Assembly (NCBI GenBank): GCA_016927475.1 | Contig: JAFGMO010000082.1 | Location: forward strand, 1-64,000 | Direction: 5' to 3' | DNA from: Candidatus Aminicenantota bacterium | GTDB lineage: Bacteria; Acidobacteriota; Aminicenantia; Aminicenantales; Aminicenantaceae | Length of the DNA: 64,000 nt | Shown here: positions 35,892 to 44,553 of the stretch, piece after piece | How the letters are laid out: every line of letters begins with the position of its first letter | How positions within the stretch are numbered: the stretch's first letter is position 1 | Position numbers and translations under genes: made by a program | Notes under the pieces: model-generated | Told to the model about the DNA's origin: nothing | Databases searched by the model: none | What the model saw: only the letters and a program-made list of their open reading frames with translations

Positions 35892-36039
35892 TTTGTTCCT
35901 CTTTTTTGACCTGAATTTTTCAGGATGACTTATTCACCCCTAAATATAATGTACACCCGGGAAAAAATCAAACTGCATGCTTTAGGAAAATATTGACTTT
36001 TTTCTTTAATTTAGGTAAAAAATGATAAGGCAGGAGAGA

Positions 36040-36156
36040 ATGAGGAAGATCATAAAACCATTAATTGCAATAATTGTTGCGGGATCGGCATTTTTCTTTG
36101 GTTTTTATATTGGGCAGGAAAAGATAAAGACAAAGATACCTAATTTTCAGGATTAG
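36040..36156 (+). CDS. Small membrane protein (38 aa), not in ORF track
   Basis: MRKIIKPLIAIIVAGSAFFFGFYIGQEKIKTKIPNFQD; RBS GGCAGGAGAGA; TTGACT-N17-TAAAAA promoter at 35993-36021; terminator directly downstream. Confidence 0.55.
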   Translation: MRKIIKPLIAIIVAGSAFFFGFYIGQEKIKTKIPNFQD

Positions 36157-36171
36157 GTCTAAGAATCATAT

Positions 36172-36209
36172 ATCCGGGTTTTCGTTAAAGGAAACCCGGA
36201 TTTTTTTTT
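36172..36209 (+). terminator. Rho-independent terminator
   Basis: ATCCGGGTTTTC gttaaa GGAAACCCGGAT followed by TTTTTTTT; overlaps the 3' end of the convergent lolA. Confidence 0.85.
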
Positions 36210-36892
36210 AGGAATTCGAAGAAATAGTCAGATATCTCGGGATGACTTTTCCAGTTTCTAAACGTCATTTCTGTCCAATCACCATTGGCATACAGGATCT
36301 TCATCCTTTGGAGTCGGCTCAAACTACCCACATCGAACTTCAGGCTCAGGAAGGAATATCCGGTGCCCGGTCGCGGCTTGATCTCTAGACGGGAGGGGCC
36401 CCCTCTATCCTCAAGGAGTTGGATGAAAAAATCTTTTTTAAGTTCTTCAGCATTTCTACTGAATACGGGAGGCAAAAAACGGGATAAGCGGCTGTCCGTT
36501 CCCGTCTGCTTGAATTCAAAAATCTCCACTTCTTTCAGATCGAGGTCTTCCAGCCAGATTTTTTCACCGTTACAATAAATGATGAGATTTTCTCCCCCGC
36601 TATGCTCCATTCGAAGATAATGGGGTTTTTTGAAATATAATTTTCCTTCCGTGACTATCTTCTCTTTGAGTTGGGAAATCTGTTTGGTCTGAGTGAAGCT
36701 GCAGGAAACGGTGTCGGTTTCATTGAATTTTTCCTCGAGCTTGGAAAGGATTTTTTCCACTCTTGGGTCTTCCGGACCTGCATGGAGTAGAGGATATCCC
36801 AGTGATAAAAAAAGAAGCATGATCGGGATCAGATACTTTTTTGATGGCGGCCTATGATTAAAAATTTGCCTGACCTCCATGAGGATTATCAT
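36185..36892 (-). CDS. lolA: Outer-membrane lipoprotein carrier protein LolA-like
   Basis: 235 aa; LEEKFNETDTVSCSFTQTKQISQLKEKIVTEGKLYFKKPHYLRMEHSGGENLIIYCNGEKIWLED. Confidence 0.85.
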   Translation of the reverse strand: MIILMEVRQIFNHRPPSKKYLIPIMLLFLSLGYPLLHAGPEDPRVEKILSKLEEKFNETDTVSCSFTQTKQISQLKEKIVTEGKLYFKKPHYLRMEHSGGENLIIYCNGEKIWLEDLDLKEVEIFEFKQTGTDSRLSRFLPPVFSRNAEELKKDFFIQLLEDRGGPSRLEIKPRPGTGYSFLSLKFDVGSLSRLQRMKILYANGDWTEMTFRNWKSHPEISDYFFEFLKKNPGFL

Positions 36893-36901
36893 TTTATAAT
36901 G

Positions 36902-37025
36902 TTAGCCTGGTTATTTCCAGTCAGCCAAAAATATATTGTTTCGGTCTGTTCACGGTGCCGAGCACAGCTTCACGGGCTAACACCTCATATCTGTGGTAAC
37001 CTTGACTCGTGAATAATACAGGCTG
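36902..37025 (+). repeat. TIR element copy C (degenerate left end, structured module at right)
   Basis: GGTCTGTTCACGGTGCCGAGCACAGCTTCACGGGCTAACACCTCATATCTGTGGTAACCTTGACTCGTGAATAATACAGGCTGG (36943-37025) aligns with 4945-5028; left end TTAGCCTGGTTATTTC. Confidence 0.7.
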
Positions 37026-37090
37026 GCATTGACGAAATATCCGGCCGGTTTTATAATAAAATTCAATTATTCTTTTATCGAGGTAAAACT

Positions 37091-37402
37091 ATGAATTGGG
37101 GCTTATATGGATTTCTTTTTGTTTTTGCGATGTTTATCTTGCTCATGCTCATTAATCCCAATCTCTCATGTTTTGGGAAGAGAATAAAATCTCCGTTATA
37201 TCCTCTCTTTCGTAAGAAAAAAAAGCATCGGAAGACAGAAGATTACGGATTCAAACTGGTGGAAGGGAGTCCGAAGAAACAGGTAGCGGTGAGAAAACCT
37301 TCGACCGAGCAAGAAAGCAGAAAGGTTGAAGACTACGGATTCAAGCTGTTCGATGAAGAGGAAGGCCGGCATGAAAAAAAGGGGAAAAAGGGGGAGAATT
37401 AA
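37091..37402 (+). CDS. Small membrane protein with duplicated EDYGFKL motif
   Basis: 103 aa; N-terminal TM, then KTEDYGFKLVEGSPKK and KVEDYGFKLFDEEEG. Confidence 0.6.
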   Translation: MNWGLYGFLFVFAMFILLMLINPNLSCFGKRIKSPLYPLFRKKKKHRKTEDYGFKLVEGSPKKQVAVRKPSTEQESRKVEDYGFKLFDEEEGRHEKKGKKGEN

Positions 37403-38087
37403 TACCCTTCGGCCGGGAAGCCTCGTCGTTTTGATTGCTTCCTGGCTGTTGATACAAACCGCCTGTGTTCCTTCCCGGATTCTTTTATCTCCTTTACCAC
37501 AGAGTATTGAAAGCCTGGAAGGTTATGCCTCGATCAGGATATCCGGTAACGGCGTAAAGAACAGGGCCAAGTTTTCATTTGTTTTCAGGTTTCCCCGGGA
37601 AGGAAAGATTCAGGTAAAAAACGTTATCGGGAAAACGCTTTTTCAAATCCTTATTAAGAACCAGGGATCCTATTTTATTCTTCCCTCCAAAAGAGTTTAT
37701 TGGCAGGGGGACCAGGAGGACCTCATTGAGAAATTTCTGGGCTTCAGTCTGAGCATGGCAGAGATGGCAGGATTGATGACGGGAAATTCTTCTGTCTGGC
37801 AGAGAGGTGGAATTTCCGCAGGGTGGGAGATCGAAAAAGATGCCTCAGGAAAAATACTTTCAGGGGAAAGGAAAAATTTCCGTTTTCAGGTCAAAGAATA
37901 TATAAACGGGACTTCAGCAGTGAAAGAGCTGGAATTCGAACATGACCGGGGCGAAGGATGTTTGAAAATTCTCCAGATTCGTTTCAACGGAACGGTGCGT
38001 AATGAGATTTTTTCGGAAAAGTTTTTGGTATCTTTTAACAGAAAAACATGGCCTGAGATTGAGCGTTTGTTGAACAATGAAAAGTAA
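37371..38087 (+). CDS. LolB/DUF4292-like lipoprotein
   Basis: Lipobox IQTAC; NRAKFSFVFRFPREGKIQVKNVIGKTLFQILIKNQGSYFILPSKRVYWQGD; located upstream of ispE as lolB is in other bacteria; stop codon TAA is the first bases of the TIR element. Confidence 0.65.
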   Translation: MKKRGKRGRINTLRPGSLVVLIASWLLIQTACVPSRILLSPLPQSIESLEGYASIRISGNGVKNRAKFSFVFRFPREGKIQVKNVIGKTLFQILIKNQGSYFILPSKRVYWQGDQEDLIEKFLGFSLSMAEMAGLMTGNSSVWQRGGISAGWEIEKDASGKILSGERKNFRFQVKEYINGTSAVKELEFEHDRGEGCLKILQIRFNGTVRNEIFSEKFLVSFNRKTWPEIERLLNNEK

Positions 38088-38237
38088 CCTGCATTATTCG
38101 TAAATTTGGCCGACATTTTCTTGACAACGGTCATAGAAAATGTTTCATTATCAGTATTGCCATAGAATACGTTTAAACGACACATACTATTGAAATTATC
38201 TATTGGTGTCGGCCAAATTTACGAATAATGCAGGTTA
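38085..38237 (+). repeat. TIR element copy D: 153 bp MITE-like element with perfect 31-bp TIRs
   Basis: Left TIR 38085-38115 TAACCTGCATTATTCGTAAATTTGGCCGACA; right TIR 38207-38237 is its exact reverse complement. Confidence 0.92.
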
Positions 38238-39094
38238 AATCTTTTGCTAAAGTCAATCTGGGTTTAGAGATCCTTGGAAAAAGGCCTGACGGCTATCATG
38301 ATATTCGGACATTGTTCCAAACCGTAAACCTGTACGATATCCTTGAATTTGAAATTTTACCTGAAGACAAAATTCTTCTACACGGAAACGATAGATCCAT
38401 CTCTTGGGGAGAGGACAATCTTATGTTCAAAGCATCATCTTTGCTTAAAAAGGAGACAGGTGTTTTAAAAGGAGTAAGAATTCGGGTTGAAAAAAACATT
38501 CCCGCCGGCATGGGACTCGGGGGGGGGAGCAGCAATGCAGCCGTTTCTCTTTTGAGTTTGAATACGTTATGGAATCTCGGTCTGAACAGGAATGATCTTT
38601 TGAAATGGGCAAAAAAATTAGGCGCTGATGTCCCCTTTTTTCTCTATGGAGGATTCTGCCTCGGCCTGGAAAGGGGAGACCGAATCCTAGAGAAAGAGGA
38701 TCTCGATGACGTCTTTTTTTTGTTGGCCCTTCCGGATTTTTCGGTCAGTACAGCTCATGTTTACAGAAGCCTCCCCATGTCCTTGACTTCAGGAGATAAA
38801 GGCAGTAAAATTAACGAGTTTTTAACGAATTTTGACTTTGGATTACTGGAAAATAGACTAGAAAAAACCGTTTTCCGACTATATCCTCAACTCAAAGCTA
38901 TTAAACGCTTGATTCAGGTTCAGGAACCGGAGCTTTTACTCGTTACGGGCACGGGTTCCGCTATAGTTGGTCTTTTCCGGAAAAAGGATGAGGCGGAAAA
39001 TGCGGGAAAAGCGATAGAGAAAAAATTTCCATATCGAGTTGTTAAGTCGATTTCCCGGAGCGAGTACTGGAAAGGAGTTACTATTGGGGTGTAG
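38228..39094 (+). CDS. ispE: 4-diphosphocytidyl-2-C-methyl-D-erythritol kinase
   Basis: MQVKSFAKVNLGLEILGKRPDGYHDIRTLFQTV...NIPAGMGLGGGSSNAAVSLL; start codon lies inside the right TIR of the repeat element. Confidence 0.95.
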   Translation: MQVKSFAKVNLGLEILGKRPDGYHDIRTLFQTVNLYDILEFEILPEDKILLHGNDRSISWGEDNLMFKASSLLKKETGVLKGVRIRVEKNIPAGMGLGGGSSNAAVSLLSLNTLWNLGLNRNDLLKWAKKLGADVPFFLYGGFCLGLERGDRILEKEDLDDVFFLLALPDFSVSTAHVYRSLPMSLTSGDKGSKINEFLTNFDFGLLENRLEKTVFRLYPQLKAIKRLIQVQEPELLLVTGTGSAIVGLFRKKDEAENAGKAIEKKFPYRVVKSISRSEYWKGVTIGV

Positions 39095-39156
39095 CCAAGC
39101 GGTAAGGCAGCGGACTTTGGATCCGCCATTCGGAGGTTCGAATCCTCCCACCCCAG
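39085..39156 (+). tRNA. tRNA-Gln (anticodon TTG)
   Basis: TGGGGTGTAGCCAAGCGGTAAGGCAGCGGACTTTGGATCCGCCATTCGGAGGTTCGAATCCTCCCACCCCAG: 7-bp acceptor TGGGGTG/CACCCCA, D, anticodon (GCGGA CTTTGGA TCCGC) and T arms; CCA not encoded. Confidence 0.95.
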
Positions 39157-39206
39157 TTTAAGGATAAAATCCTTTTTATCATAGAGTGCCGAGGAGAAGC
39201 GAAGGT

Positions 39207-40151
39207 ATGGATAAGAATACAATGAAAGTATTTTCAGGATCCTCAAACAAACCTTTGGCTGAGGAGATCGCCGGCTATTTGAAAATCAACCTGGGCAAAT
39301 CCACCTTGGAACGTTTCAGTGATGGAGAGATCCATTTTTTCATCGATGAGAATGTCAGGGGTGAAGATGTTTTTGTGATCCAGTCGGGAAGTTATGACGC
39401 TAATTTCCACATGATGGAACTTTTTGTCATGATAGATGCCTTAAAAAGGGCTTCTGCGGAAAGGATCACGGCTGTTGTCCCCTATTATTGCTATGCACGC
39501 CAAGATTGGAAAGACCGGCCGCGGGTTGCAATCTCCGCCCGTTTGGTTGCTGATCTTCTGGAGGCGGCTGGAGCGGACAGGGTGTTGACCATGGACCTTC
39601 ATTCTCCTCAAATTCAGGGTTTTTTTTCTGTCCCCGTGGACAACCTTACGGCAGGGCCTGTACTGCTTAAATATGTCAAAACACTGGAGCTGCAAAATCT
39701 AGCAGTGGTATCTCCTGATGCCGGAGGAGTGGGTCGAGCCCGGTATTTCGCAAAAAAGCTTGAGGCCGGTTTGGCCATAATTGATAAAAGAAGACCTGCT
39801 CCCAATGTCGCCCAGGTTCACAATGTTATTGGAGATGTAATGGATAAAGATGTTGTTATCCTGGACGATATGGTCGATACTGCCGGAACTCTTGTGCAAA
39901 GCGTTGAAGCCTTGAAAAATGAAGGCGCCAAAGAAATATTCGCAGCATGTACTCATGCCGTTCTTTCCGGACAAGCGCTTAAGAGAATCAATATTTCCCC
40001 CATGGAAGGATTGATCGTAACGAATACGATTCTTTTGGACAAGAAAAAAGAAGCCTGTGAAAAAATCCGTGTTCTTTCTGTTGCCGGGCTATTTGGGGAA
40101 GCGATTCGAAGAATAAATCGAGGGATGTCCGTCAGCTCGTTGTTTGAATAA
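39207..40151 (+). CDS. prs: Ribose-phosphate pyrophosphokinase
   Basis: MKVFSGSSNKPLAEEIAGYL...YCYARQDWKDRPRVAISARLVADLLEAAGADRVLTMDLHSPQIQGFF...VVILDDMVDTAGTL. Confidence 0.97.
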   Translation: MDKNTMKVFSGSSNKPLAEEIAGYLKINLGKSTLERFSDGEIHFFIDENVRGEDVFVIQSGSYDANFHMMELFVMIDALKRASAERITAVVPYYCYARQDWKDRPRVAISARLVADLLEAAGADRVLTMDLHSPQIQGFFSVPVDNLTAGPVLLKYVKTLELQNLAVVSPDAGGVGRARYFAKKLEAGLAIIDKRRPAPNVAQVHNVIGDVMDKDVVILDDMVDTAGTLVQSVEALKNEGAKEIFAACTHAVLSGQALKRINISPMEGLIVTNTILLDKKKEACEKIRVLSVAGLFGEAIRRINRGMSVSSLFE

Positions 40152-40164
40152 AAAGGAGGAAGAC

Positions 40165-40836
40165 ATGGGCTTTTTGATCAAATGTGAACGAAGAAATGAT
40201 TTTGGAAAAAATGCGGCCCGAAGGTTGAGAAGAGAGCAGATGATCCCTGCTGTCCTCTATGGAAAAAAAGAAGAGAATGTTCCCTTATCCATTAATAAAA
40301 AGGACATTTTCAACATATTGAAATCAGAGACGGCCGAGAATACTATCTTCAAACTGGATTTTGATGCAGGGAAAAAGGATGTTATGTTTAGAGAACTGCA
40401 AAAGGATCCGGTTACCGATGAAATTCTCCATGCAGACCTGATTCAAATTGCCATGGACAAGCCTATCCAGATTTCCGTCCCGGTGTTAACTGTTGGTGAA
40501 GCCGTAGGCGTAAAAGCCGAAGGAGGATTTCTTGATTTTATAACCCGGGAAGTGGAACTTGAATGCCTGCCGAAAGATATCCCCGACCATATTCAGATTG
40601 ATATAAGCAGTTTACATATTGGCCAATCCCTCAAGGTGGAAGACCTCGATCTGCCTCAGGTAGTCAGTTTGATAAGCGAACCCAATGTAATCCTGGTTAA
40701 TGTTGAGGCTCCTCATAAGGAAGAAGAAGTTGTTGTTGAAGAAGAAGAAGAGATCATCGGAGAAGAAGAAGAACCCGAAGTCATAAAAAAGGAGAAAGAG
40801 GAGGCGGCGGAAAAGGAAAAGAGTGTGGAGGAATGA
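40165..40836 (+). CDS. rplY: 50S ribosomal protein L25/general stress protein Ctc with acidic C-terminal tail
   Basis: ERRNDFGKNAARRLRREQMIPAVLYGKKEENVPLSI...; tail HKEEEVVVEEEEEIIGEEEEPEVIKKEKEEAAEKEKSVEE. Confidence 0.93.
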   Translation: MGFLIKCERRNDFGKNAARRLRREQMIPAVLYGKKEENVPLSINKKDIFNILKSETAENTIFKLDFDAGKKDVMFRELQKDPVTDEILHADLIQIAMDKPIQISVPVLTVGEAVGVKAEGGFLDFITREVELECLPKDIPDHIQIDISSLHIGQSLKVEDLDLPQVVSLISEPNVILVNVEAPHKEEEVVVEEEEEIIGEEEEPEVIKKEKEEAAEKEKSVEE

Positions 40837-40839
40837 TCG

Positions 40840-41415
40840 TTGTGGGCTGTTGTTGGCCTGGGAAATCCCGGATTGCGTTATGCCCATACAAGGCATAATG
40901 TCGGCTTTGCCTTCATCAAAATGCTGGCCAAAGATTGGAACATTCAAACAAAAAAAAGGGCTTTTTCCAGTAAAGTGGGAGAAGGAGAACGAAAACGAGA
41001 GAAAATTTTTGTAGCGATGCCTCAAACCTACATGAACAACAGCGGATTTGCTGTTAAAAAAATCGTGGACAACAGGAAAATCGAGAAGGAAAAGTTGATA
41101 ATTATTTATGATGATCTTGACATTCCATTGGGCGAGATCCGGGTCAGAAAAGAAGGAAGCGCCGGAACTCACAAGGGTATGGATTCCGTCATCAGGGAAC
41201 TTAAGATAACGTGTTTTCCTCGAATCAGAATCGGTATCGGGCCTTCATCACCCGTAAAGGACACCATAACATTCGTTCTTTCTCCTTTTGATGAAGAGGA
41301 AAAACCTCTTATTGATGAAGGGCTGAGGAAAGCCCGGAACGCTTTGGAAATGATATTCGATAGAGGAATCGAGAACGCTATGAGCGTTTTTAACCAAAAA
41401 ATGGAGAGAATATAA
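40840..41415 (+). CDS. pth: Peptidyl-tRNA hydrolase (TTG start)
   Basis: VVGLGNPGLRYAHTRHNVGFAFI...MPQTYMNNSGFAVKKI...IIYDDLDIPLGEIRVRKEGSAGTHKGMDSVI. Confidence 0.96.
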   Translation: MWAVVGLGNPGLRYAHTRHNVGFAFIKMLAKDWNIQTKKRAFSSKVGEGERKREKIFVAMPQTYMNNSGFAVKKIVDNRKIEKEKLIIIYDDLDIPLGEIRVRKEGSAGTHKGMDSVIRELKITCFPRIRIGIGPSSPVKDTITFVLSPFDEEEKPLIDEGLRKARNALEMIFDRGIENAMSVFNQKMERI

Positions 41416-41433
41416 AATCTCCAAGAAAACATT

Positions 41434-41497
41434 CAATCTGATGTGGACAGATTGAAATGAAGCCCTCCTTGTTCCTTCACTATTGAGGGAGGGGCTT
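41434..41497 (+). promoter_or_regulatory. Two hairpins in the pth-rpsF spacer (candidate r-protein leader or terminator)
   Basis: CAATCTG atgtgga CAGATTG (41434-41454) and AAGCCCTCC ... GGAGGGGCTT (41460-41497), then AGGAGGAG RBS and rpsF. Confidence 0.5.
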
Positions 41498-41518
41498 TAA
41501 ATCCGAAAGGAGGAGACT

Positions 41519-41938
41519 ATGCGTCAGTACGAAACTGCATTCCTTGTTTCCCCAAAACTTGAGGAAGAAGAAATCAAAGCCACCATTCAAGAGACGGCTG
41601 ATATCGTCTCTAAGAAAAAAGGAAAGATAGTCAAGCAAGACATTTGGGGCAAACGGAAGCTGGCTTACCCCATTAAAAAGCATGAGGAAGCCTATTATGT
41701 TTTTTTCACCTACGAAGGAGAGGCCGATATACCGGCTGAGTTGGAGCGACGTTTCAAACAGAGTGATAAGATCATCCGCTATCTGACGGTGAAGAAAAGC
41801 GAAAAAGAAAACATTAGAAGCAAAAGAAAAAAGAGCAAAGTTACGCGCAGAAAGACATCATCCGTCGAGAAACCGTCCCCGGAAGTCGAAAATGAAGAGA
41901 AATTGTCCCCCGAAAAAACCGATGAGGAGAAAGAATAA
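41519..41938 (+). CDS. rpsF: 30S ribosomal protein S6 with charged C-terminal extension
   Basis: [66 protein letters not shown]. Confidence 0.96.
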   Translation: MRQYETAFLVSPKLEEEEIKATIQETADIVSKKKGKIVKQDIWGKRKLAYPIKKHEEAYYVFFTYEGEADIPAELERRFKQSDKIIRYLTVKKSEKENIRSKRKKSKVTRRKTSSVEKPSPEVENEEKLSPEKTDEEKE

Positions 41939-42195
41939 TGATGAAAAATCCGAGAAGCGAAAAAGGCGGATACAGGCGATATTTTTCTCCAAAAAAGAAA
42001 GTGTGCCGTTTTTGCCAGCGGAATGTCAGAGAGATTGATTATAAGAACGTCGACCTTCTCAAAAAATATGTTCCCGAAAGGGGAAAAATCTCTCCTCGCC
42101 GGGTCACCGGAACCTGCGCTTTTCACCAGAGAAAACTTTCTGTGGCCATAAAAAGAGCAAGACTGCTGGCATTGCTCCCTTATGTTGAAGATTAA
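41938..42195 (+). CDS. rpsR: 30S ribosomal protein S18
   Basis: [64 protein letters not shown]. Confidence 0.97.
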   Translation: MMKNPRSEKGGYRRYFSPKKKVCRFCQRNVREIDYKNVDLLKKYVPERGKISPRRVTGTCAFHQRKLSVAIKRARLLALLPYVED

Positions 42196-42219
42196 TCCCT
42201 TTTTGAACAGGAGGAACAA

Positions 42220-43035
42220 ATGAAGATCATTCTGAAAGAAGACATAGAAAACCTCGGACGCAAAGGGGATATCGTGAATGTGGCATCCGGATATGGACGT
42301 AATTATCTTATCCCTCAAAAAAAGGCCATTCAAGTCACGCGGTCCAATTTGAAAATGATTGAGATCGAACAGCAGGCTTTAAAGAAGAAGATCGAACAAG
42401 AGAGGCTTTCTTTTCAGGACCTCATTAACAGCCTCAACGCTACAACATTGACGTTCAAGAGGAAAGCGGGCGATAAGGATGTTATCTTCGGTTCTGTCAG
42501 CGTCACAGACATTAGGGAAGAATTGGACAAAAAAGGTTTGGAAATTGAAAAAAAGAAGATCGTTCTTGAAGAACCCATAAAAAGGTTGGGCAACTACACC
42601 GTTCCCGTGAAAGTTTATCATGATGACCGGGCGGAGATCAAGGTGGAGGTTGTAAGAGAAGAGGAAGCCGCAGCGGTGAAAGAAAAACCCATTCCAGAGG
42701 TGAAAGAATCCCCTTCAAAGCCAGATGTTTTAGAAGAAGAGGAAGGGCCGGAGGTAAAAGAGGAGGAAATACCGGCTGCCCTTCCTCCGGCCGAAGAGAA
42801 AGGGGAACTCGTTGAGACCAAACCTGAGGCCGAACCTGAGGAAAAACCTGAAGAGCCGCCGGTAAAAGAGAAGGCAAAAGAAAAAGAGGCCGTAGGCGAA
42901 GAAAGCGAAGGAGATAAGGAAGAGGCGGAGGAAGAGAAAGAGGATAAGACAAATAACATAAATCAACCAGAAACTGGCGATACGAGCGGGGAAGAAGAGA
43001 AGGATAAGCAGGAAGAAGATAAAAATCCCGATTAA
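42220..43035 (+). CDS. rplI: 50S ribosomal protein L9 with long KE/P-rich C-terminal extension
   Basis: MKIILKEDIENLGRKGDIVNVASGYGRNYLIPQKKAIQVT...; 271 aa, about 120 aa longer than typical L9. Confidence 0.95.
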   Translation: MKIILKEDIENLGRKGDIVNVASGYGRNYLIPQKKAIQVTRSNLKMIEIEQQALKKKIEQERLSFQDLINSLNATTLTFKRKAGDKDVIFGSVSVTDIREELDKKGLEIEKKKIVLEEPIKRLGNYTVPVKVYHDDRAEIKVEVVREEEAAAVKEKPIPEVKESPSKPDVLEEEEGPEVKEEEIPAALPPAEEKGELVETKPEAEPEEKPEEPPVKEKAKEKEAVGEESEGDKEEAEEEKEDKTNNINQPETGDTSGEEEKDKQEEDKNPD

Positions 43036-43188
43036 AAATTCTCCTTCTGGCTTCACACAGATGAAACATTTTTGATTTTTTAGATAATTTGGATTAAATA
43101 TCTGGAAAATGAGGTGTGTCTCAGGGTATTATATAAACATTCGGGGACAGACTCGAAAAAGATTGATCTGTAAAAAGAGAGAGGCATT

Positions 43189-44553
43189 GTGGATCTTGAT
43201 CTCCTGTTCTTGAAAAAAACGCCTCCGCACAGCCAGGAGACTGAAAAAACGGTTCTGGGAGGCATCCTTGTCAACAATAAAAACCTGAATGTTGTTCTTT
43301 CTGTTGTAACGCCTGATGATTTTTACAAGGATGCAAACCGGGAAATTCTGAACAAAATCATTCAGTTGGTCGACAAGAATATTCCTGTTGATCTTATATC
43401 GTTAACGGAGGAACTCCAAAAAGTCGGCCAATTGGAAGAAGTTGGAGGAGCCGCCTACCTTTCTTCTCTTATGGACGGAGTCCCGCGAAGCTTGAATATT
43501 GAATACCATGCCCGGATCATCAAAGAAAAGGCTCTCTTAAGACGTTTGATCCTTTCTTCGGCCAAAATCATCAATGCAAGTTATGAACAGAAAGAGGATG
43601 CCGACCAGCTTCTTAATGAAGCTCAATCTTCGATCATCGATGTTGCCGAACAGCGAATCAAGCCGGGATTTATCCAATTGGGTAGGCTGACCGACTCGAC
43701 ACTCGATTCCATTGATGTTCTGAGGAAACACCGGGATGCCGTCACGGGTATTCCATCCGGATTCCGGGACCTTGATAACCTGACGGCAGGATTTCATCAT
43801 TCAGAATTTGTCGTTATCGCAGCCCGGCCGTCAATGGGAAAAACCGCTCTGTGTTTGAACATATCACATCATGTTGGTGTTCAAACCGACTATTCCGTCG
43901 GCTTTTTTTCGCTTGAGATGGCCAAAGAACAGCTCGTCATCCGCCTTCTTTGTGCCGAAGCGCTGCTGGATATTCGGGATGTCCGGCGGGGTTTTATCTC
44001 CGAGAAGGATTTCAGAAAGCTGCAGATGGCCTCAGCGTCATTATCTCAGGCTAAGTTATTTGTAGATGAGACGGCCGGCCTCACGGTCATGGAGATGAAG
44101 GCCAAAGCCAGACGGTTGAAGATGGAACACAGCCTTGACATTTTGTTTGTGGATTATATGCAGTTGATGCGGTCAGGCGGAAGGTTTGAAAACAGAACCC
44201 AGGAGATGTCATTCATATCCCGTTCTTTGAAAGAACTGGCTAAGGAGATTCAGATCCCTGTCGTTGGAATTTCTCAGTTAAGCCGGGCCCCCGAAAAAGG
44301 ACGTCCCAAGGCAATTCCACAGCTTTCCGACCTAAGGGAATCAGGAGCGATAGAACAGGATGCGGATGTTGTTGTTTTTATTTACAGGCCCGAAATATAT
44401 AAGCCCGATGATGAATCCATCAAGGGAACAGCGGACCTCCTCATCGCCAAACAGAGAAACGGACCGACGGGAAAGGTCCAGCTTGCTTTCTTGAATAAAT
44501 ACGCCCTCTTTAAGGATAGGGCCACGGAACCCTATGAACACCAAAACACCTAA
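43189..44553 (+). CDS. dnaB: Replicative DNA helicase
   Basis: PPHSQETEKTVLGGILVNN...FVVIAARPSMGKTALCLNISHH...LFVDYMQLMRSGG...QLSDLRESGAIEQDADVVVFIYRPE. Confidence 0.97.
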   Translation: MDLDLLFLKKTPPHSQETEKTVLGGILVNNKNLNVVLSVVTPDDFYKDANREILNKIIQLVDKNIPVDLISLTEELQKVGQLEEVGGAAYLSSLMDGVPRSLNIEYHARIIKEKALLRRLILSSAKIINASYEQKEDADQLLNEAQSSIIDVAEQRIKPGFIQLGRLTDSTLDSIDVLRKHRDAVTGIPSGFRDLDNLTAGFHHSEFVVIAARPSMGKTALCLNISHHVGVQTDYSVGFFSLEMAKEQLVIRLLCAEALLDIRDVRRGFISEKDFRKLQMASASLSQAKLFVDETAGLTVMEMKAKARRLKMEHSLDILFVDYMQLMRSGGRFENRTQEMSFISRSLKELAKEIQIPVVGISQLSRAPEKGRPKAIPQLSDLRESGAIEQDADVVVFIYRPEIYKPDDESIKGTADLLIAKQRNGPTGKVQLAFLNKYALFKDRATEPYEHQNT

